64,000 nucleotides of DNA from Erodium maritimum (taxonomy: Eukaryota > Streptophyta > Magnoliopsida > Geraniales > Geraniaceae), in assembly GCA_963921825.1 (NCBI GenBank), contig OY997596.1:6577001-6641000 (forward strand), given 5' to 3'. The notes under the pieces are model-generated. The model was not told the DNA's origin. It saw only the letters and a list, made by a program, of their open reading frames with translations, and did no database searches. Position numbers and translations under genes: made by a program. This document shows, piece by piece, positions 31,252 through 43,604 of the stretch. Every line of letters starts with the position of its first letter. Positions within the stretch are counted from its first letter, which is position 1.

Positions 31252-33249
31252 GACGCTTGGAAGTCGATCCCACAGACGAAGTCCGTCTGGCACTTTCAAC
31301 AGACTTTCTCTCAGCGGCGAGCCTATCTCGTTCTGCCCTTTTCTTTCTAAGTCTAGCTCCTTCTGCTGCAATCAGACGCCTTATATGTTAGTCTTAGTGC
31401 CCGTAGTTCAATCCTAAATGTCCAAATGTATAAATCATCGTTAGCAATAAAATTAAAGCGGCTTTTTATTACTTATGTGTTGGAGTAATATATCGATGTG
31501 TGCTCTGATCTATGCCCACCATGCGAATAGAAGCATAGATCGAGATAGATCACACTCGATGGGTCCCTAGTCAACAAAGCTTCACTAGAAGCGACTAGTA
31601 TGAAAGATGGCTCTTTATGGCTTACGTTCTGTTAGTCATTGGAATGGGATTCCGGAGTCTGATCATAAATATCATGTGGGACATGATATTGGACGACCCG
31701 CCCTGAATATGTGCCATAGATTAAGTCATGAACATATTCAGTGTTGTAGCTTGTCATGTATCCTTAGACCAAGGAGTCTTTGTGATCGCTATGTAGTCAA
31801 CAACTGAGTTTGACCTGAGCCTAACGTTGTCCGTAACAGGGCTTCCATAACGGCCAGGATTGGCTTGGGGACGGGCTACATGAGTGACACGAAAGGCGGC
31901 TAAGGGATTTATCCCTCATACTGAGGTATGGGAAAGATATCGGTTCTCGGCCGCTTGATCGAGAGTGACTGAAAGAATAACATGGCCATGCACATGATAC
32001 TGGGTATCATATCTTCAGTCATCTCACATATCAAGGAACGGTGATTGAGAATAATAAGGATGACGGCTCTATGCCTTATCTCAATCAGGATATCGGAGAT
32101 AAAAGGATAATGACAGGTACGACGGAAAGGTTAGAATCGACAGGGTCGATTCGCTATGCAGTGTCAGGCAATACTAAAGTCTCGTTAGTTGCCACTTAAA
32201 TACGATCAAGTAAAATGAGATTTTACGTTGATCTATTGACATGCATAACCTAAGGGTCACACCAGAGGATGAAACTCATTGACACATTTATGGAGAATGG
32301 CCAAAAGGGAGTTGTCTCGGGACATGACCAAAACTGGGTTTTGGGTCATGTGCCCGTAAGTGAATAGGACTTTACGGATCGAGACAAGGCTTGGAGTCTT
32401 GGGATTGATCACGTCGGATAATGTTGGACATTTCCGGTATGGAAGGCTTGGAGGCGATGAGCGAATCACGGGACCTCGTTGGAAATGGTCACGGGCCATG
32501 TTCCAAGAGGCCCATGAAAGGCCCATGCAACCAAGGCCCATGGAACTAATTAATCAAGTCTTGATTAATTAGTACTAAGTAAGCAAGACAAGGATTAAGG
32601 TGTTGGTGATTCACCACCTAACCCAATCTTGTCTTGCCATACTTTGTCCTATTTACACCTTACTTGACACCATACTTGTCTCATGCCTTTAGTTGGACAA
32701 GTATGGGTTTTGTTATGTTTAAGTCATCTTTTTTCAACATAACAAACAGAAGACAAGAATAGGAAACACATTTTCTCTCCCTCTTCCATGGCCATTTCGG
32801 GTTTGGCTAGTTTCCACCTCCATTTTTGTGTTCTTGAGTCCTCAAAGAGAAGAACTACGTGGCTTTGATTCCCATGTGGATACGTAGGCGTCTTGGAGAC
32901 TCAAGCCAATCATTCGTTAACCGGTGTTCTTGTTTTGGTAAGAAATAGTGCTGAATTTTTCTCTTGTGAATCCATTCTTTGTTATTTGTTTCATGGTTTA
33001 ATCGTCTCTTGGTTTTCATTGATTTTCCGCTGCGAGTTGGTTCATCTCCAACCCTACCTCGAGACCCAACATTATATACATGCGAGTCTCTGCCTCGTGA
33101 ACCGAAGAAAGTCCCCTAGACAATTTGCTCATGACTAAATTCATTGACTTCTCCCAGTCTACATCCCTCACTACTGGCACTTCTTCTTTAATGGGATCTA
33201 CCTCAGTTAGGCTATTCTCCCCAACACTACTGCTATTGGTTTCATCCAT
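31252..33249 (-). pseudogene. CACTA accessory ORF split by a solo LTR
   Basis: The minus-strand ORF starts at 33249 (MDETNSSSVGENSLTEVD), runs to ETRMY at 33077, is interrupted by the LTR (31386-33071), and resumes in frame at 31385 with IRRLIAAEGARLRKKRAERD, ending at a TAG near 31250. Without the insertion and one TSD it would be about 100 residues. It is Arg/Glu/Ala-rich and parallels the ORF at 30610-31038. Function unknown; now broken. Confidence 0.7.
31386..33071 (+). mobile_element. Solo LTR inside the CACTA element
   Basis: 1,686 bp, TGTTAGTCTTAG...CCCAACA, with a perfect TSD TTATA (31381-31385 and 33072-33076). No coding domains. The segments at 32800-32960 and 32400-32580 recur in inverted form at 28940-29080 and 43610-43790, so related LTRs surround the CACTA element. 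The 5-bp TSD and TG/CA ends are diagnostic of an LTR; Copia affiliation is inferred. Confidence 0.9.
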
Positions 33250-33519
33250 CGAAATGAAAACCTAATATACATGCAGTCATGAACATGTATTTCATAATGT
33301 TATTTACTGTATTAATTGTAGTTATGGAGAATAGAAAACTAATAATTGCAGAATTCCTAATGGATGCTAAGTTTACGATTCATGTGCAAACTAAAGGGAT
33401 TATTGCATACATTTCCAAAGTTCAATCCTAAAGATTCAAATTTATATTCCAACATAAACATAGCGTCTTATAAATTTCAGGTTCTATTTCTAAACGTTGA
33501 TTAATTTATGAAAATATTT

Positions 33520-33745
33520 CTAAATTTATGAAACTATTATACATTCCTGAAACTATTCCATTTCTCAATTTCTGAAACTATTCTACATTTTGAAACTATT
33601 ATATTTCTACCAAGGGTATAAAAATCGCTAGGCGTTAGTCAGGCAGTAGTTAAGGCCTTTTGAGGATTAATCGGGGACTAAATGAGGATTTCTGAAACTA
33701 TTCTACATTTCTGAAACTATTGCACATTTTATGAAACTATTCCAC
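33520..33745. repeat. Degenerate CTGAAACTATT repeat
   Basis: About eight copies of TTTCTGAAACTATTCTACAT with small changes. The array is interrupted at 33613-33690 by a short piece (AAAATCGCTAGGCG...GATTAATCGGGGACTA) whose reverse complement resembles 41606-41690. Confidence 0.6.
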
Positions 33746-34079
33746 CAACATACATTTCAACAACAATACACAAACTAATATATACATTTGATGTAACATT
33801 ATACATAACAATACAGAAACTCATATATACATTTAAACAACAATACACAAACTCATTTGAAGAACAATAAACCAAAAATGATTAACAAACCCACAACTTA
33901 CCTGATGTAACGAACTGAAAGGGAGGGCGCCGGAGGACGAGGGAGGACGCCGGAGGCCGAGGGGGGACGCCGGAGGCCGACTGAGGACGCCTGAGGCCGA
34001 GGGAGGACGCCGGAGGCGAGGGACGAGGCCGGAGGACGCGGAGGAAGCCGGAGAACAATTCGGGGAAGAGTCTGAACCG

Positions 34080-34815
34080 AGGGAGGCGTTGGAATGAGGG
34101 GAAATTAGGGTTCGTGGGTTATATAGAGCTTTAGGCTTACCGACGGATACATATCCGTCGGGAGGCCTTAGTATTTGGAACGACACCGTTTTGCCCACGA
34201 CACTTAGCGAAACGGTGCGAGTTGGGACATTAGGGTATAGGCCTACCGACGAATACACATCTGTCTGTGAAAACCCGTTGACTAGGTTGACCAACTACCG
34301 ATCATCCTTCCCGACCCGAAATTCTATACGTAATGGAACGTTACGTTCACGGGTCATGTATGGCACACCAAATTTGTAACTATGCAGAATACTGTGAAAA
34401 TCTCCTAGTTAGACTAAACACGTTCGTGTTTCATAGTACAGTATATTGGCATTGAGCATTGTAAAAATGATAATTTTGACAGTACGTCCGTCTTTCGTTG
34501 AAATATTATGTAATCAACACCGTTCATGTTGTATTTACTGTGATAAAAAGTATCCTTATGCCCAAAATCCTGTGATCGAACGGTTCAAACCTCCCGAACA
34601 TTATGGTCAATGCTATTGATGACGTATGGTCAACCATCTTTACCTACGGATACATTAAACTACACCTACGGATGCAGTAATTCTTTACCTACGGATCTAA
34701 CCCTATCCGTCGGTTTGGTCATCAAATACTTGTTCGGGAGCCTGCGTATTAAAAATATATTTATTACACAATTGTTTACCTACGGATATCCGTATCCGTC
34801 GGCGAAGATTTACAC
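34080..34815 (-). promoter_or_regulatory. Inner inverted repeat A: upstream region of minus-strand genes and transposase
   Basis: Between the minus-strand accessory ORFs and the plus-strand transposase. Its reverse complement matches about 38830-39690 over several blocks: ACCTACGGATCTAACCCTAT, a GATCGAACGGTT block, paired ATATCCGTCGG motifs, and a GGGTTATATAGAGC TATA-like site followed by a leader. It probably drives transcription to the left; the transposase start lies about 200 bp to its right. Confidence 0.6.
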
Positions 34816-35020
34816 CTGTATTACTCCCAACCACAGAAACTGCTTTCCTCTTTATCACTTTTTCCATCTCTACACCCCCTTCTTCCTCCCCCAACTCATT
34901 CTTCCTCCCACAACTCATTTTTCTCTCCCAACTCATTCTCAACCCCATCTTCCACTACATTTGTTCCACAATACTCTTCCTCACATTTTCGTATAGGTGT
35001 TGCTTGCTTCAAACACGAGA

Positions 35021-38000
35021 ATGGTACGTAACTAATTTTTCAATTTTTCCAATCATCACTATTTATATTGTTTTTGTGTTTGTATTGTGTCCAATATTAT
35101 TACGTATTATTGAATGTTGTTTAGGAATATATTGATAAGAGTTGGATGAGTTTGAGTAAGTACGACTCAAGTTATATAGAAGGGGTAGGGTTGTTTATCG
35201 AATATATGCAGAGAAATGTACCGAATATGGAACGACATAGGTGTCCGTGTGGTTGTTGTCTGAATGCATACTATCAATGTGTGCCCGATATATATATGCA
35301 TTTGTTAAGGAACGGGATGATAAGGGGTTACGATGTGTGGATTTTTCACGGAGAAAAAGTGCCCATGCCTTCGATGACGGACATAAGGAATATGTGTAGA
35401 AGTAGTAATTGGGAAACTGGAGGGACATCAAGTAACAATAATATTGTTGTAAATGAAGAGCACGTCCAAAATGATCCAGTAAGGGAGTATATGGAAGATG
35501 TGTTCCCATTTCGTTGCGGCGGACAGATGGATGAACTCGTGGAGGGTGACGATGAAATTGATGATGTTGAAAGAACGGTTGCACAGGAATCGGCAGACAA
35601 CTACAAAAAAATGTTGGCAGAGCATAAAAAACAGTTGTATAAAGACGCGCCAACAGATAGGTTGACGGTGATCATGGAGTTGATGGCGCATAAGGAGAAA
35701 TATCAATTGTCTAATGAAGCTTTCACAGCGTCTTGTGTGTTGCATAAAGCAATGCTCCCAAAAGACAACCACTACCCGGAGTCATTCAAAGAGGCGAAAA
35801 AGGTGTTGAAGAGTGTGGGGATGGGTTATAAAACTTACCATGCTTGTGAAAATGGTTGTACCTTATTTGACGGACCTCATGCGGATGATGATATTTGTTA
35901 CATATGTGATTCACCTCGTTACGAGAAAACTGTTGGCATGCGAAAACCTAAGGCTAAGAAAACTGTGAGATACTTCCCCATTATTCCACAGTTGCAGAAA
36001 TTGTTCAGTTCGCCAGATATTGCAAAGAAAATGCAGTGGCATCGTAGTAAGGAGAGAGTAGTCGACCCGGATAAGTTGAAGCATCCAGCTGACGGGGAAG
36101 CCTGGTTGGATTTCGACAAGACCTGGCTGTGATTTGCAGATGAACCTACCAATGTGCGTCTTGCATTAGCAACAGACGGATTTAGTCCATTTGGTTCAAA
36201 TGCTGTCCCTTACAGTGTTTGGCCCGTTGTAGTGATGCCTTATAATCTACCGCCGGAGTCATGCATGAAGAAAGAATTTAACATATTAACGCTATTGATA
36301 TCTGGGCCTAAATCGCCAGGTAAGTGCCTGAATCAGTTAATGAGGTCTTTGATTGATGATTTACAAAAGTTGTGGGCTGACGGTGTTGTGACCTATGATG
36401 CCTTCAAGAATCGAACTTTCAAGATGCGAGTGGCAATATTATTGACTATCAGTGACTTCCCCGGGTTAGGAATGTTGGGAGGCATACAGACAAAGGGGTA
36501 CAAAGCATGTCCAATTTGCTTGGATGACCTTGAATCACGTCACAGTCGCAACAGGACTTACTACGTTGGAGCCAGGAAGGACTTGCCAGCTAATCACGCT
36601 CTGCGTAAGAATATAAAAATCGACGGGAAACAAGAGAAAAGGAAATCCCGTCCCCAAAAGAATGGCTATGAAATATATGAAGAAATATCGGGAATTCAGT
36701 TTCCCATCATGTCATTACATCCAAAGTTTGTAAAGAAGACCAAGGGCGTCGAAGATAGGTTGTGTTGGACACATGAGTCGATATTCTGGGAACTCCCATA
36801 CTGGACATCTTTGACGACAAGGCACGCATTAGACGTGATGCATATTGAGAAAAATATTTGCGACAATCTTGTTGGAACCCTGTTCCACTTACCAGGAAAA
36901 ACAAAAGATGATTTGAAAGCCAGACAAATGTGGCAGGATATAGGTGTGCATAATGATCTGTGGCCCCAAACAAGAGGCAGGACGACTTGCTTACCCTATG
37001 CCAACTACACGATCAAGCCTGAGAAGTGTGGGGAAGTGCTTGAAAAGGTTGCGAATATACAGTATCCGTCAGGTTATGCAGGATGCTTGAAAAACAAAAT
37101 CAGCTTGAATGATAAGAAGTTTTTCGGCTTAAAGACTCACGACAATCATGTGTTGCTGCAACGGATACTTCCTATCGTTATACGCCCGTATGTGGCACCT
37201 CACGTGGCAACCGTTATCTGTGAGTTGGCAAATTTCTTTCAATCTCTTTGTGCAAGGGAGATTTCAAAAAAGAAACTGCAGCAGATGCAAGAAGATATTT
37301 ACTTGATTCTCAGTAAGTTGGAGATGATATTTCCTCCGGCATTCCAAACTATCATGGTACATTTATGTAAACACCTTCCGTCTCAAGTTTTACAAACCGG
37401 TCCCGTCCACTATACTTGGATGTTCTCTATGGAACGTGAATTGGGGTATTACAAAAAATGGGTGCGCAACCACCGGTTTCCAGAGGGTTGCATCGCAGAA
37501 TCATATATTAATCACCAATGTGCGACGTTCATCAATTTATACCTCGATAAACGAAGCATCGAAGCGGAGAAGCCAGATAGATGGGGTATTTCAATAGTGT
37601 CTAACCATGTAATCCCATCAATTCAGCTGTGGGAGCCAACAATAACCACGAGGGAAAAAAAAGTTGCGCATTGGACAGTGATGCAGAATTGTGAAGCTTT
37701 CCGGTCCACGATGATAGATTTTATGGAGGATTACAAAAGTGAATACCCGCAATCAACCAATGTACATCATCGAATCGATACATTCTGCACAATGTTCAAG
37801 GACACTGTAAGTGCAAAACTACCTAACTGGTGTATATATTTAGGTTTAACCAATATCTTGCACATGGGTTTCTAGTAATTTCTGTTTCTTTGAATTACCA
37901 GATGGATCCTTATTCCGACCAAGATCCACAATATGCGGCGGCGAAGGCTTTGAGTCGTTATGTGCAGAGAGTCAATTTTTATGCACAATGTCACGTACAC

Positions 38001-38680
38001 GGTGTGAAATTCCTATCCGAAGATCGGGATAAGGGAAGAACATCACAGAATTGTGGAGTAATGCTCGAAGCAGAGGGCGATGTTGTGTATTACGGTGTGT
38101 TGTTATATGTAGTCGAGCTTATCTACACGGGAAGGATGCCGGTAGTTTTGTTCAAATGCCGATGGTATGATTTGAATACCGTGATTGTAGATAATGGTTT
38201 GATATCGATAAATACCAACACAAATGCTTATAAGGATGATGCTTTCTGCCTCGCAACCATGGCCAAACAGGAAAGTTATAATTCTCATTAACGCATATAA
38301 TTTGTTATGTGAGTTGTCGACTTTCGAAGTTTACTTATAATTAATATTCTATGTTTGTGTGCATGTAACAGATATTCTACGTCGATGACCCGAAAAAAGG
38401 TGGAGGTTATAAGATCGTGAACAAGGTCGCACATAGAGGATTATTCATCTCCGAAAAGGTTGTGAATGAAATTTCATATGAAGTTGACACCCCTTATCAA
38501 GAGATCCAGCCTGAAACTTCTTGCCCAGTTGTAGCCGAGCTACATGAAGTCCCTCATTCTGTTGGGGAACTGCAAGAGGTCGAAGATGTTGCGGATAACG
38601 ACGACGTCGACGAGGATACTGAAGATGACAGTGATGTTGGTCATGGGTACAACAATGACGAGAGGAACGACTCTGATTAA
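35021..38680 (+). pseudogene. CACTA transposase (TNPD type, Transposase_21)
   Basis: Exon 1 appears to be just the ATG (35021-35023) before GTACGT; exon 2 starts at 35125 (EYIDKSWMSLSKYDSSY) after TTGTTTAG. Order: Transposase-associated domain with RCPCGCCLN (first 80 residues); linker; core with LATDGFSPFG (36165-36195), PGLGMLGG, GYKACPICLD, LDVMHIEKNICDNLVGTLF and the later DUF4218-type region VHYTWMFSMERELGYYKKWV; then C-terminal exons at about 37902-38267 (NGVKF-like HGVKFLSEDRDKGR) and 38372-38680 (FYVDDPKKGGGYKIV). It would bind and cut the CACTA ends. An in-frame TGA at 36130-36132 and a donor reading CAG|GAAAGT (no GT) at 38268 make it non-functional. Otherwise the frame is well kept. 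Confidence 0.9.
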
Positions 38681-38819
38681 ATATGTTAATTGTGTAACTT
38701 TGTTATAACTACAACAACGTACTATAACTACAGATTTTTGTAACACTGTTATTTGTGTACCACATATGTAGTTATTGCAGGTGGTTTCTGAAAGACGAAA
38801 AGGCAGTTATTTGAAAAGT

Positions 38820-39690
38820 AAATGTTACCCACGCCGACGGATAGGGTTACATCCGTCGGGTAGGGCATATACCTTTCCGACGGATCCAACCACCAAGAAC
38901 AGAGAGCAATTCCCCTGTTTTGATTACAAAATAATCCAAAAATACATCAAAATAACATTTTTTATTCTAAAGTACATGCCTAATTGTTTTATCATATTAC
39001 AAACATATTTGTGATGATTAATTGAATTATGTGTACCAAATGAGTCAATTTTATATTTATTTAACTCCTTGCCTACGGATAGGGTTAGATCCGTAGGAGT
39101 AGAAATTCTTACCCTATGGATCAAGTATCCGTAGGTGAGCTTCATAAATCCGTAGGTAGAGCTTGTTGACCATACTCCATCTACATCATTGACCACAATG
39201 TTCAGGAGGTTCCAACCATTCGATCACAGGATTTAGGGCATAAGGATAATCTTTATCACATTACATACAACATGAACGATGTTGATTACATAATATTACA
39301 ACGAAACACGGACTTACTGATTGAAATGATCATTTTACAATGCTCAATGCATAGATATTGTACTATGAAATACGAACATGTTTAGCTCGAGTATGAGGTG
39401 TTCATATTAATACCTATCGTTTACAATTATGTGTAGCATGCATGAACCATTAAATCTGTTAGAATTCCATTACGAATAGAACGAGGGTCGGGAAGGATGA
39501 CGGGTAGTTGGTCAAACCAGTCAATGGTTGTCTACAGACGGATGTGTATCCGTCGGTAGGCCCGTGCCAAATAGATTTTTCGCTAAGTGTCGTGGTCGCA
39601 ACGACGTCGTGTCAGATAATAATGCTTACAGACGGATCTGTATCCGTCGACAAGCATTGTATTATATAAAGCCCTCGAGCCCTAATTTCC
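38820..39690 (+). promoter_or_regulatory. Inner inverted repeat B: upstream region of the 40.5 kb gene
   Basis: Matches region A (34080-34815) in inverted orientation. It ends in TATATAAAGCCCT followed by a CT-rich leader made of repeated CTCCGACCTC units (39720-40020), paralleling the leader of the minus-strand ORFs on the other side. A leader intron probably runs from about 40051 to 40533. Confidence 0.6.
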
Positions 39691-40534
39691 TCTCAGTCAC
39701 TCCATCTCTCTCGATATCTCTTCGCCGTCCTGAACTCCGACCTCTTCCCCGGCCTCAACTCCGACTCCGACGCCAGCTGACTCCGACTCCGACCTCTTCG
39801 CCGGCCTCAACTCCGACTCCGACAGCATCGCCGACCTCACCCGACTCTGAGCATCTCCGACCTCACCCCGACCTCACCACGACTCCGATCGTCTCCGACC
39901 TCTACCCCGACTCCAACCTCATCGCCCACCCCATCTCCGACCTCATCGACATCGTCGACCTCCCCCCGTCTCCGACCCATCTCGGTCTCCGACCTCCCCC
40001 CGTCTCCGACCTCATCTCCGAGTACTGACATCTACGAGGCTTCACTGACAGGTTCGTTTTCACTTAATTTTTTGGGATTTATGGTTTGAATTGCTTTAGG
40101 GTCTGAATTGATTTAGGTTTTTTTAAGGATTTAGGGTTTGAATTGATTTAGGTTTTGTATGGACAGAGGGTTTGAATTCATTTAGGGTTTATATGGATTT
40201 AGGGTTTCAATTCAGTTAGGGTTTGAATTGATTTAGGGTTGGAATTGATATAGGGTTTGAATTGATTTTGGATGTGATTTGATTTAGGGTTTGAATTGAT
40301 TTCGTTTTCTACCTTGGGATTGTTCTTCTGCTTGTACTTGGTAGATATGTAGACTACAAGTCATTTCTAGATATGTGTTTTTTGTTTTGGTAATGGTTTG
40401 GTAGGAATGCCTCAAATTGATCAGTAGTAGATACAATTTGTCTTAGATAATGATTTTAGATACAATGTTGTGTACATAATGATTGTAGTCGTTATGTTTC
40501 TCTAACTGTTTTATTTGTTATGTGAGTTTTCAGT

Positions 40535-42800
40535 ATGGGAAGGAAAAATAGCACCGTCTTCTTCACCCGACTCCAATTCTTGTTCAACCCTCAGACCCCT
40601 CAACAACCATCTGAATCGGGAGGCAATACGATCGCCTCTTCACAGTCTACAGCTTGCGCTCCTCCCAATCGGCGCATAAGAGACTACCGGACCCCCGCCA
40701 GTAGCGTGGATGAGGCAGCCTCCACAACAAGCACCCGTCCGCTTGCACCCAGCATCCGCTGTCCTCAGGAAGTCCTGGACGATGAAGATCTGGCTGCTAT
40801 GTTGGAGGGAGAGGAGTCTAGGCCTCAAAAGAAGGCAAAGACGGGGAAAAGAGGCATGGTGACGAACAAAAACCTCCAACGTCGCCTGAAGGAGATGGCT
40901 GATGGGGGGAAATTCAAGTTGGGGCATAACGGGAAGGAAGTAACCGGTACGCTGGACCGGGGGGATGTCGTTAGGGTCATTGGCGCAACAATTCGTACGT
41001 ACATGCCAATGAACAAACCTAACTTCGACAGCTTGCCTGAAGATGATCAGGAGGTTCTATTCCACCAGTTAACCGTAAGTGTAGTATTAAATTTTTCTTC
41101 GCATTACAATTTTTATTTAGGTTTGTAGTTTATTTCTGTTTGTTTGACTTTTGTGCAGTGTATGTTTGAGTTCTGTCCTGGGGAGCACCATGTGGAGCTG
41201 CTGCAGTTCATAATGTCAACGGCCATAAGCCGTTTTAGGGAGTGGAAGTATGAGATCCACAGGTGGGTCCTCAAATGGGAGAAGAAGAACCCGGGTGTAG
41301 CACTGCCCACACCGTTCGAGTTTGTAGAACGTCCCGAGCATTTCGAGTGGCTAGTCGACCACTTTAAATCCACGAAATTCAAGGTAATTTTTCTCCTTTT
41401 TTATTCCTGTGTACATACATGAACAAAGGCATTACGTCATTGAAACTACATATACTATTAGTTAATCCATAAAAACTAAGGTTGTGCTTCTGAATTGTTT
41501 GGTGTTACTTTTTAGGTATGTTAAATATTTATTAGCATTTTTAGCATAATGAAATTCATATTTTTTTTGTAATATATCTATTAAAAAATAATAGAAAAAA
41601 TAAAAATCCGATTAATCCCCGTCTAGCCCCCATTTAATCCCTGAAGGTCCTAACCGCCCAACTAGTGTCTAGCGACTTTTGGAACCTTGGCATTAACCAT
41701 CAAGCTACAATTCCATTTGTATAGGGTGTTCCATGGAACACCCTATACCCCTTTGGTTCCGCCCCTGGTTTTACAGATAAGGGAAATTTGTGTAGGTGAT
41801 ATATGCATTTTTAGCTTATTGTTCCTTTTCAATTTAATTCTATTAATATTATTGTTATGATATGCCCTTTATCTATATCATGTTATTAGTAACATACAAT
41901 ATGTTCCCGTTCAATATCAACCTATACTAGTTTTGTTTCATAATTTTCAGTTTATGTTTGAGTTTTTCTAACACATAATTGCAGTTATTGAGCGATTGTG
42001 GGAGTGCAAATCGGAAAAAGAACATCTACGCTCACCACGGGGGTAGTATGGCATTCAAGAAACGGGCCGAACTTTGGCTTGCGCGCAAATCCCTTCTTCC
42101 CAGCCTTGACGCTTACATAGAGGCTTACACGAAGGAAAATGACAAGAACGAGCACAACGTACAACGCGTGGTAAGTTTCTTGAATTTTTGAGCAGGTTAT
42201 TATATTTATATTAAGTAGTTTTTTATGGCATAAATTCATACAATTTTACCACATATTTGTCTAATGCTGGGTTTCTTGTTGTATTTTTCATTAGAAAGAA
42301 GCCAAACTCGTTGTGGAAGCGGCTCGGGAGAAGGTGAGCGAGTCAAGGATGACCGAGTGTGAGGATTCATCCCCTACCGTCTTCACACCGTTGACTGTGG
42401 AGGAGGAGCTACCCATCATGCAGCAAATCGTGAAGAAGCCTCAGAAGGGTAGATCCAACCCGGTTTTGGTCATGCGGTCATCATCCCAACAGTGAGGGAT
42501 AGGCACGACGGTCACTGCTCTAGTGCGCGGTCTACAAGCTCATCTGAGGAGCTCGAAGAGTTGCGGACCCGCATGGAGCAGCAAGAGGCCGCGTTCGTAC
42601 AACGTTTGGAGGAGCAACACCAAGCCATGATTGCTGAGCAGTGCAAACTGATGGAAGAGCAGCGCAAGGATATGGATGCCAGGTTTCAGGAAATGCTGGC
42701 AATGGTTCTCTCCCAGCAAGCTGCCGTCCCTTCCACAGCGACCCCGTCTTCAGCGACCCCGGCTTCAGCGACCCCATCTTCACCAGCAAACCCCGAGTAG
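40535..42800 (+). pseudogene. Transposase_24-type (TNPA-like) gene of CACTA
   Basis: Four exons fit clean GT-AG sites, all phase 0: 40535-41074, 41159-41383, 41985-42170 and 42295 onwards. The product begins with a Ser/Pro-rich region, then a Lys-rich KKAKTGKRGMVT segment (basic, nuclear type). TGTLDRGDVVRVIGATIRTY and EFCPGEHHVELLQFIM precede KNIYAHHGGSMAFKKRAELW, the signature region of Transposase_24 / Ptta-En/Spm proteins. The frame ends at 42493-42495, while a Gln/Glu coiled coil (EELEELRTRMEQQEAAFVQR) continues in another frame to 42800, so a frameshift near 42470-42490 has cut off the tail. In En/Spm the comparable protein binds subterminal repeats. Intron 2 (41384-41984) holds a foreign repeat piece. 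Confidence 0.75.
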
Positions 42801-43040
42801 TAACATTTCCCCCCGAACTTTTATTCAGTTTTAAAACTTTTATATGTGTTTGTATAAATAGATTGACATGACTTTTAACGATGTTGTGGTTTGGAACAAT
42901 TTTATTTTATGCACGATTGGATGCAGTTTGTAGAATAATTTATACCGGTTTACATGTTTGCACAGGTATCAGACCCAATTTAGGGTATATACACGATTGG
43001 GTGCAGCAATTTCAAATGTTTTTTTTTGTTCTGGTAATAA
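42801..43040. other. 3' flank of the Transposase_24-type gene
   Basis: AT-rich, non-coding, presumably the 3' UTR region. No clear terminator signal beyond AT-rich runs. Confidence 0.4.
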
Positions 43041-43578
43041 CACTTCACCTACGGATACTAACCGTAGTTAAAGACATATACCTAACCTACGGATAGTATC
43101 CGTGGTAGAGTCCACAACCTTGGCTACAGATACAATCCGTAGGTAGAGTACAAAACCTTGGCTACAGATACTATCCGTAGGTAGAGTATAAAACCTTGGC
43201 TACGGATCCTATCCGTAGGAATAGTACAAACCCTTGGCCACGGATACAATCCGTAGCCAGGGTATCCGTAGGAAGAGTACAAAAGCCTAGCTACGGATCA
43301 TATCCGTAGCTATGGTATCCGTAGGCAAAGAATAAAAACAAAGCCTACGGATACTATCCGTAGGAATAGTGAAAACATGGCCTACGGATACTATCCGTAG
43401 GTGAGGATATCTCCTCACAGACGGACACAGCTGTCCGTCTTCCAAAAAGTTCCCCGACGAGACCAGGCCGACGGATCCTGGCCGACGGATGCATCCGTAG
43501 GCGAAAATCCATACCGACGGATATGAAGACATACCCTACGGATCCTATGCGTCTGCCAAGCCCCTTTCAGCAGTAGTG
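43041..43578. repeat. Right subterminal repeat region of CACTA
   Basis: At least fifteen CTACGGATACTATCCGTAGG-type units, many as back-to-back palindromes, spaced 30-45 bp and ending at the TIR. Same motif family as 29338-29750. Confidence 0.85.
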
Positions 43579-43604
43579 AGGGTTCAATCCTATCACCAAC
43601 TATA

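Larger units (their letters stand above)
29338..43578 (+). mobile_element. Complete CACTA (En/Spm) transposon
   Basis: It is 14,241 bp, starting CACTACTGCAGAACTGGGCT and ending with the complement of CACTACTGCTGAAAGGGGCT. The 24-bp TIRs are followed inward by GCTTGGC-like sequence on both sides. The TSD is AGG (29335-29337 and 43579-43581). Dense subterminal GGATNNNATCCGT repeats lie in both ends. It carries a TNPD-type transposase, a Transposase_24-type gene, minus-strand accessory ORFs and internal inverted repeats. The transposase is decayed, so present movement would need a functional relative. Confidence 0.95.

Noticed and set aside
40060-40290. TTTAGGG-like motifs as an interstitial plant telomere repeat
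   Set aside because: The motif occurs inside a looser TTTAGGGTTTGAATTGAT unit, not as tandem TTTAGGG, and lies in a probable leader intron.
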